Positions 58,898 to 64,000 of a stretch of 64,000 nucleotides of DNA are shown here, one piece after another. A model generated the notes under the pieces. It was not told where the DNA came from, searched no databases, and saw nothing but the letters and a program-made list of their open reading frames with translations. The stretch lies in contig CAMCYR010000006.1 in assembly GCA_945885475.1 (NCBI GenBank), positions 1 through 64,000 on the forward strand, in the 5' to 3' direction. The stretch comes from Chitinophaga pinensis (lineage in GTDB: Bacteria; Bacteroidota; Bacteroidia; 2-12-FULL-35-15). The position numbers were made by a program, and so were the translations under genes. Numbering within the stretch: the stretch's first letter is position 1; each line of letters opens with the position of its first letter.

Positions 58898-59986
58898 ATG
58901 AAAAAAATTTACACATTATTATCTGTTTCTGCTTTTGCATTTGCGGCAACAGCTCAAACAGCCGAAAGTCCTTCGCAGCCATTTATTGTTAAGGCTAGCC
59001 CTTATGTAAACATAGGTGGTGAGCGTATTATCGGAAATCCTGATACTACAGGAATCGTTAATTTTACTGATTTTTTGCCTGAATTTGATGGATTGAATCC
59101 TGTATTTTATTCTTACGGAACTGCTGCGTTAACTACTGGATACCTTTATGGTAACAACGGTAGTGGTAACGGTTTCAAAGAAGTTGCTCAAGGTTACCAA
59201 AACATTATCGGATCACCTGTAAAAGTGATTGGTGTATTAATGTGGTTCGGTGGAAAACAAAGCGATATGGGAAGTTCTGCAACTTCTAAAGTTGTTGTTA
59301 AATCTTATGATATGGCTGCTAACAAAGCATACAACGTTAATGCTGGTGCTTTCAACTCAACTGTTCTTAACTTCATTGGACCAAACATTGTTAGAAATTC
59401 TGCTGATATCTTATATGCTGATATCGATACAGTTGATTTTAACTATGTTTCTTTCACATCTCCTCAAACATATGTTGGTGATTTCGCAGTTTCTGTGGAT
59501 TTCTCAACACTTGCTGCTGGTGATACTGCTGGTTTAGTTTCTGATGATGTCAATTCAGCTTTGGATCAGGATTATGCTTACCACAAATCTGTAATTGGTG
59601 CAACTGTAAGATGGTTTGTTACTGACGAATTGTTCTCTGGTGCTGCTGCAACTGGTCTTTTTGATAACAGCGCAGCTATTTGGGCGGTTATCAGTGATGC
59701 AACTGGTGTTAACGAATTCTTTAACGGAATGAAATTAACAACTTACCCTAATCCTGCTGTAAACAACGTTGTTGTTGAATACACACTAGAGAAAAATGCA
59801 AACGCTGTCAGCCTTGTTATGTTTGACAAAACAGGTCGTAAGATTGTAAACAATTCTTATGGTTCTCAAAATGCAGGAACATACAAAGTGAACATCGAAA
59901 CGTCTAACCTTGCTGCTGGTACTTATTTCTACCAATTAAATGCAGGTGGACATAATTTCACAAAACAAATCGTTATTACTAAATAA
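58898..59986 (+). CDS. Secreted T9SS protein (3 of 3), divergent middle
   Basis: 362 residues. Signal peptide MKKIYTLLSVSAFAFAATAQ. The middle differs from the two preceding genes: KEVAQGYQNIIGSPVKVIGV and YADIDTVDFNYVSFTSPQTY look like a beta sandwich with no anchor-J hallmarks. The sorting domain is typical (TTYPNPAVNNVVVEYTLEKN, MFDKTGRKIVNNSY, FTKQIVITK). It shares the leader and signal style with its neighbours but seems a separate family recruited to the same locus. A strong bidirectional terminator follows. Confidence 0.85.
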   Translation: MKKIYTLLSVSAFAFAATAQTAESPSQPFIVKASPYVNIGGERIIGNPDTTGIVNFTDFLPEFDGLNPVFYSYGTAALTTGYLYGNNGSGNGFKEVAQGYQNIIGSPVKVIGVLMWFGGKQSDMGSSATSKVVVKSYDMAANKAYNVNAGAFNSTVLNFIGPNIVRNSADILYADIDTVDFNYVSFTSPQTYVGDFAVSVDFSTLAAGDTAGLVSDDVNSALDQDYAYHKSVIGATVRWFVTDELFSGAAATGLFDNSAAIWAVISDATGVNEFFNGMKLTTYPNPAVNNVVVEYTLEKNANAVSLVMFDKTGRKIVNNSYGSQNAGTYKVNIETSNLAAGTYFYQLNAGGHNFTKQIVITK

Positions 59987-60002
59987 TTTCGGTTTCATCC
60001 AT

Positions 60003-60041
60003 AAAAAAAATCTCAGGAGATAGTCTCCTGAGATTTTTTTT
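60003..60041. terminator. Bidirectional terminator, T9SS gene 3 and mlaF
   Basis: 17-bp stem AAAAAAAATCTCAGGAG / CTCCTGAGATTTTTTTT with a 5-base loop between the convergent third T9SS gene and mlaF. Confidence 0.93.
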
Positions 60042-60058
60042 GTAAAAAATTTAAAAAC

Positions 60059-60811
60059 TTAAAATTTAGACTTTAAGTCTTTCATAAATTTAGTAGCATA
60101 CACAAAATCACATACTTCTTTGTTGTCGGTTTTTAATATCTCCTCCTTATTTCCTTCCCACCATTTATCACCTTTATAGATAAACATAATGTGATCTCCG
60201 ATCTCAATAACTGAATTCATATCGTGCGTGATCACAACGGTTGTAATGCCATATTCATCTGTTATTTCTTTAATTAAATTATCGATTACGATCGAGGTTT
60301 TTGGATCAAGTCCCGAATTGGGTTCATCGCAAAATAAATATTTAGGCTGCACCGCAATAGCTCTTGCAATTGCCACACGCTTTTTCATTCCGCCACTTAA
60401 TTCGGCGGGGTATAATTTATTGGCATCAGGAAGATTAACACGTTGTAAACAGAAGTTCGCGCGATCTCGTTTCTCACTTTCAGTCAGATCGGTAAACATC
60501 GATAAAGGGAAAACAACATTTTCTTCTACTGTTTTAGAATCGAATAATGCACCGCCCTGAAACAGCATTCCTATTTCCTTACGGATAGATTTTTTTCCTT
60601 TAAAATCGAGCTCATAAAAATTTCTTCCATCAAATAAAACTTCTCCAGTATCGAGCTCATTCAAACCAACCATACATTTTAACAAAGTTGTTTTGCCCGA
60701 TCCGCTTTCGCCGATAATGATATTGGTTTTACCGCTTTCAAATTTGAAAGAAATATCATTCAGTACTTTGCGCCCTGAAAAAGATTTAGATATGTTGTTT
60801 ATTTCTATCAC
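60059..60811 (-). CDS. mlaF: ABC transporter ATPase MlaF-like
   Basis: 250 residues. Walker A GESGSGKTTLLKCM (about 34), Q-loop LFQGGALFDSKT, signature LSGGMKKRVAIARAI (about 138), Walker B YLFCDEP, and H-loop VITHDMNSV. The FQ-GGALFDS and GGM-KKR forms are typical of the Mla/Mkl group that moves phospholipids between the membranes. GTG start; the first bases overlap the end of mlaE by 4. An MCE-domain mlaD would be the next expected partner but is not downstream; the gene order ends here. Confidence 0.92.
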   Translation of the reverse strand: MIEINNISKSFSGRKVLNDISFKFESGKTNIIIGESGSGKTTLLKCMVGLNELDTGEVLFDGRNFYELDFKGKKSIRKEIGMLFQGGALFDSKTVEENVVFPLSMFTDLTESEKRDRANFCLQRVNLPDANKLYPAELSGGMKKRVAIARAIAVQPKYLFCDEPNSGLDPKTSIVIDNLIKEITDEYGITTVVITHDMNSVIEIGDHIMFIYKGDKWWEGNKEEILKTDNKEVCDFVYATKFMKDLKSKF

Positions 60812-61548
60812 ACTAGTAAAACCTGTGTTAGTATTAAGTCGAATGCAAGAATGAGTACACTTGTATATACAACTCCTTTTGTACTTGAGCGGCCTACTTC
60901 AAGGGCGCCACCATTCGTATAATAACCGTGGTATGCAGGAACCGATGCAATCAGAAATGCAAATACTCCTGATTTTATCAAGGCGTAAATAACGTTGTAA
61001 GGTCTGAATTCATAGGTGATACCAAGAATGTACTGATAGTCGGTTACAACACCTGACATCAATCCGAAAACGTATCCTCCTAAAATCCCCAAGAACATAG
61101 AGAAAACAATAAGTACGGGATTGAAAAGGACAGATGCAACGATTTTAGGGAATATTAAATATCCGGCAGAATTGATTCCCATGATCTCCAGCGCATCAAT
61201 TTGTTCGGTAACTCTCATCGTCCCGATTTCGGAAGCGATGCTGGATCCTACTTTTCCTGCTAAGATCAAACTCACAATAGCAGGTGAAAATTCAAGAATC
61301 ATCGAATCGCGGACGGCAACACCAACAGCGTAAGCGGGTATTAAGGGGCTTTCAAAATTGAAAGCCGACTGGATCGTGATAACTGCACCCATGAATACAG
61401 AAATGATCGCAACAATACCCAAAGATCCTATTCCCAAGGAATTTATTTCTTCAAAAATACGGTCGCGGTAGATTGCACGCTTTTCGGGCTTTCCGAAAGC
61501 CCGCCTGATCAACATAAAATAACGACCGAAATGATAAAATACATTCAT
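60808..61548 (-). CDS. mlaE: ABC transporter permease MlaE-like
   Basis: 246 residues, five or six helices. MlaE signatures: GIVAIISVFMGAVITIQSAF, FSPAIVSLILAGKVGSSIAS followed by EIGTMRVTEQIDALEIMGIN (the conserved E-x-G-T-M-x-V-x-E-Q-I-D-A-L block), and SVPAYHGYYTNGGALEVGRS near the end. It partners MlaF in phospholipid transport for outer-membrane asymmetry. First gene of the pair, 4-base overlap with mlaF. Confidence 0.94.
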   Translation of the reverse strand: MNVFYHFGRYFMLIRRAFGKPEKRAIYRDRIFEEINSLGIGSLGIVAIISVFMGAVITIQSAFNFESPLIPAYAVGVAVRDSMILEFSPAIVSLILAGKVGSSIASEIGTMRVTEQIDALEIMGINSAGYLIFPKIVASVLFNPVLIVFSMFLGILGGYVFGLMSGVVTDYQYILGITYEFRPYNVIYALIKSGVFAFLIASVPAYHGYYTNGGALEVGRSSTKGVVYTSVLILAFDLILTQVLLV

Positions 61549-61642
61549 GTTTTTGAAGGAAAAGCACCGTGTTTTCAGAACACACTGAATTCAGGCATAA
61601 AAATAAGAATAATTGACCACAATTAATGTGTTTTGTTTTCTC

Positions 61643-61650
61643 TATATTTG
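61643..61650 (+). promoter_or_regulatory. -7 box TATATTTG of the small lipoprotein gene
   Basis: TATATTTG matches TAnnTTTG, 25 bases before the ATG at 61676. Its orientation supports the small gene as real. Confidence 0.5.
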
Positions 61651-61675
61651 CCTACCAATCTATCGTCAACAGATT

Positions 61676-61825
61676 ATGCAAAATCTCTTTCAGAAGTCCC
61701 TAAAGTATATTGCTCTGCTTGTATTGCTTTCATTGTTTTCGGGTTGTTACGCTTTTCGTAAAAAAAACCGTTGCGGTGATTGTCCTAAATGGAAGATCGA
61801 ATTCGTTGATCTGTTGCTTCCTTAA
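61676..61825 (+). CDS. Small lipoprotein, 49 aa, CGDCPKW motif
   Basis: 49 residues from the ATG at 61676; the track's 70-aa version starts earlier, before the promoter box. Lipoprotein signal YIALLVLLSLFSGC with lipobox LFSGC, then a short basic mature part with FRKKNRCGDCPKWK. The two-Cys motif recalls small Bacteroidota lipoproteins with C-G-D-C-P. Function is unknown. It precedes feoA by 108 bases; a separate -7 box in front of feoA suggests separate units. Confidence 0.7.
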   Translation: MQNLFQKSLKYIALLVLLSLFSGCYAFRKKNRCGDCPKWKIEFVDLLLP

Positions 61826-61916
61826 ATTATTGAGCTCCCTCTATTTCTTACCCTTTTTCCTCCGTAAATACCTTCTTTTAGGTATGGTTAAATTCTAAAA
61901 TCGCCTAAAAAAGCCG

Positions 61917-61924
61917 TACTTTTG
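61917..61924 (+). promoter_or_regulatory. -7 box TACTTTTG of feoAB
   Basis: TACTTTTG lies 9 bases before the feoA ATG, giving a very short leader. No Fur-box-like palindrome was visible in the 108-base gap. Confidence 0.5.
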
Positions 61925-61933
61925 TTGTAAATA

Positions 61934-62170
61934 ATGGCGAAAGTATTGAAGAATTTAGCGGAATTAAAAATCGGACAAAGTGCTATAATTGATTCCTTTA
62001 CGGATAAAGAAATGGCTTTGAAACTACTGGAAATGGGTTGTACACCCGGTGAAGTGGTAAAGCTCGATCGCATTGCACCTTTTGGTGATCCGATCGCTAT
62101 TTCTGTTGCCGGATATTTATTGAGTCTGCGTAAAGCAGAAGCCTCTACAGTTCTTGTTTCCCCTATATAA
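61934..62170 (+). CDS. feoA: Ferrous iron transport protein FeoA
   Basis: 78-residue SH3-like protein. LAELKIGQSAIIDSFTDKEM, KLLEMGCTPGEVVKLDRIAP and GDPIAISVAGYLLSLRKAEA follow the FeoA consensus (L-x-x-G-x-x-x-G, D-P-x-x-x-x-x-x-G). It is thought to assist FeoB at the cytoplasmic side. feoB begins 15 bases downstream. Confidence 0.95.
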   Translation: MAKVLKNLAELKIGQSAIIDSFTDKEMALKLLEMGCTPGEVVKLDRIAPFGDPIAISVAGYLLSLRKAEASTVLVSPI

Positions 62171-62185
62171 ATAATCCCTTTTGTG

Positions 62186-64000
62186 GTGGAACCGAATCAA
62201 TCTTTTGTTAATTTTTCTGAAAGAACATCACTGAAAGTTGCCCTGGTTGGTAATCCCAATAGCGGTAAATCTACCCTTTTTAATGCCCTTACCGGCTTAA
62301 ATCAAAAAACAGGAAATTTTCCGGGTGTTACAGTAGATAAAAAATCAGGTTTCGCAAAACTGAACAATACGCTTACTGCTGAATTTCTAGATCTTCCCGG
62401 AACCTATAGTTTGTATCCTAAATCGTTGGATGAGCGTGTTGCCTTCGAAGTTTTATGCAATACGGATAATGCCGATCATCCCGATATTACCATCATTGTT
62501 GCTGATGCAAGCAATCTGAAGCGGAATTTATTTCTTGTTTCACAGATCATTGATCTGAAGATTCCGGTGATTCTTGTCTTGAATATGATGGACATGGTGG
62601 AGAAAGAAGGAGATGTGATCGATACGATTCGTCTGTCTGAAAAATTAGGTGTGAAAGTTGTCGGACTGAGTGCTAGAAATAAAGAAGGTGTTGACACCCT
62701 CAGGCAAGCCTTATTGCAGCCATTGCCTGTTCCTCAATATGATTTTATAGAGATCAAAAAAATTGCTCCCGAAGCAATTGAAAAAGTTAAGTCGGTACTA
62801 AAAGTAAAAAGTGATTTTATTGCTTTTCAGATCATCAATAATCTTTCCGATATCAGTTATCTGCATAATAAAGAAATGCAAATCAAAATTTCTGATGCAC
62901 TGAATACATTGGTCATTGATACAAATAAATTGCAATCGCTCGAAAGTGTTGAGCGCTACAAAGTGATCAATCGTATTGTTGAAGATTGCATTACGCATAA
63001 GTCGGCAATTAAAACAGAATCTTTTACTCAAAAGCTCGATAGCATTTTAACGCACAGGATCTTTGGCTATGCCATTTTTATTGTTGTACTGTTTTTTATT
63101 TTTCAAACAATCTTTTTTCTTTCGGCATTTCCAATGGATTGGATCGAACAGTTGTTTGTTTCTATTTCCGAACTTACAGCGAACATCCTTCCCAAAGGTG
63201 AGCTCAGTAATTTATTGGTGAACGGGATCATTGCTGGATTGAGCGGAGTGGTTGTTTTTGTTCCGCAAATTGTATTACTTTTTGCCTTCATTGCCATACT
63301 TGAAGATACCGGCTACATGGCGCGTGTAAGTTTTATTATGGATAAACTGATGCGAAGATTCGGATTGAACGGACGATCCGTGATTCCGCTGATCAGTGGT
63401 GTTGCATGCGCTGTTCCGGCAATTATGAGTGCACGGACGATTAGCAGCTGGAAAGAGCGCATCATTACCATTATGGTTACGCCATTAATGAGTTGCTCTG
63501 CACGTTTACCTGTTTACACCTTGATCATTTCACTTGTAGTTCCTCAAAATAAGACCCTTGGTTTTTTTAATTACCAGGGTTTGGTCCTGATGGCCTTGTA
63601 TTTAATTGGATTTGTTTCTGCTATCGGATCTGCATTGATTTTAAAATGGATTTTAAAAGCACGTGAAAAAAGTTATTTCATTATGGAATTGCCCGTTTAC
63701 CGGACACCACAGTGGCGGACTGTAGGATATACCATCTTTGATAAAGTAAAATTATTTTTGTTTGATGCCGGAAAAATCATTGTTGCTATTTCAATTATCC
63801 TTTGGTTTTTATCCGCACATGCTCCGGGAGATAAATTTGATGAAATAGAAAAAAAGTATCAAATAAGTGCCGGTGTTAATAGTGATCAGCGGCAGACAGA
63901 AGCACTCATTGCCTCTGAAAAACTGGAAGTTTCCTATGCGGGAATGCTTGGGAAATCAATAGAGCCGATGATTAAACCTCTAGGCTTCGACTGGAAGATT
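62186..64000 (+). CDS. feoB: Ferrous iron transporter FeoB, 3' end outside window
   Basis: Open to the right edge, hence missing from the track. The start is GTG at 62186 (a second GTG lies at 62183). G-domain: G1 VALVGNPNSGKSTLFNALTG, G2 region GNFPGVTVDKKSG, G3 DLPGTYSLYP, G4 NMMD, G5 LSARNKEGV. Then a helical NFeoB part and the membrane domain with gate motifs: FAFIAILEDTGYMARVSFIM, and GRSVIPLISGVACAVPAIMS followed by ART. TPLMSCSARLPVYTLIIS is the second gate. GTP-driven Fe2+ uptake at the inner membrane. About 605 residues are visible. Confidence 0.95.
   Translation, partial: MEPNQSFVNFSERTSLKVALVGNPNSGKSTLFNALTGLNQKTGNFPGVTVDKKSGFAKLNNTLTAEFLDLPGTYSLYPKSLDERVAFEVLCNTDNADHPDITIIVADASNLKRNLFLVSQIIDLKIPVILVLNMMDMVEKEGDVIDTIRLSEKLGVKVVGLSARNKEGVDTLRQALLQPLPVPQYDFIEIKKIAPEAIEKVKSVLKVKSDFIAFQIINNLSDISYLHNKEMQIKISDALNTLVIDTNKLQSLESVERYKVINRIVEDCITHKSAIKTESFTQKLDSILTHRIFGYAIFIVVLFFIFQTIFFLSAFPMDWIEQLFVSISELTANILPKGELSNLLVNGIIAGLSGVVVFVPQIVLLFAFIAILEDTGYMARVSFIMDKLMRRFGLNGRSVIPLISGVACAVPAIMSARTISSWKERIITIMVTPLMSCSARLPVYTLIISLVVPQNKTLGFFNYQGLVLMALYLIGFVSAIGSALILKWILKAREKSYFIMELPVYRTPQWRTVGYTIFDKVKLFLFDAGKIIVAISIILWFLSAHAPGDKFDEIEKKYQISAGVNSDQRQTEALIASEKLEVSYAGMLGKSIEPMIKPLGFDWKI

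Overview
The window is a piece of a Bacteroidota chromosome, probably from a free-living relative of the Flavobacteriales/Chitinophagales type. The evidence is the number of secreted proteins ending in a type IX secretion (T9SS) sorting domain, promoter -7 boxes of the TAnnTTTG form, very few Shine-Dalgarno sequences in front of chromosomal genes, and Bacteroidota gene orders (coaX-OMP-lptC-CNNM-ppiD; mreBCD-mrdA-rodA; DUF4286-ksgA). DNA is AT-rich. I cannot name a species.

Layout. 1-7.6 kb: six minus-strand genes, namely two large T9SS proteins, three unrecognised small genes packed end to end, and a T9SS protein cut by the window edge. 7.6-15.25 kb: an integrated element ending in a tRNA-Phe gene. 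It carries a SIR2-domain protein (probable anti-phage effector), an RteC-like regulator, six unrecognised Lys/Glu-rich genes and a large serine recombinase whose reading frame runs into the tRNA. Its left end was not located. 15.3-22.2 kb: coaX, a beta-barrel protein, lptC, a CNNM/CorC-type protein and a PpiD-like foldase. 22.2-28 kb: an IS3 remnant and the cell-shape operon mreB-mreC-mreD-mrdA-rodA (minus). 28.0-28.46 kb: an unusual low-complexity CACC-rich repeat, then purH. 30-40.9 kb: ABC permease, desaturase, mfd, fbp, a GNAT acetyltransferase, aspartate kinase and a D-2-hydroxyacid dehydrogenase, with palindromic repeats in three gaps. 40.9-41.65 kb: a REP-associated transposase (rayT) between two inverted REP hairpins. 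41.6-49.2 kb (minus): mgtE, ksgA, DUF4286, a TPR protein, an EF-Tu-domain-3-like small protein, kmo and kynU. 49.2-50.46 kb: a GxxExxY-family gene between two tandem arrays. 50.5-56.4 kb: hemL, a UbiA-like protein, a secreted protein and gcvP. 56.5-60 kb: three tandem T9SS proteins, each with its own terminator. 60-64 kb: mlaF/mlaE (minus), a small lipoprotein, feoA and the first part of feoB.

The most unusual structure is at 49.2-50.46 kb. On each side of the GxxExxY gene lies a tandem array containing the same roughly 29-nt motif (core AGCGAACTCTGCGTCTCTGC), in opposite orientations. Both arrays have swallowed the first codons of the minus-strand gene just downstream: kynU in one case, the GxxExxY gene itself in the other. 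Every unit length is a multiple of three, so each array is a head-to-tail series of 31-36 codon mini-ORFs that begin like the real gene and stop 6-9 nt before the next start. A gene flanked by inverted copies of a repeat resembles the rayT/REP module 8 kb away and suggests that GxxExxY proteins may act on, or be spread with, their own repeat family. That link is inference, not demonstrated here.
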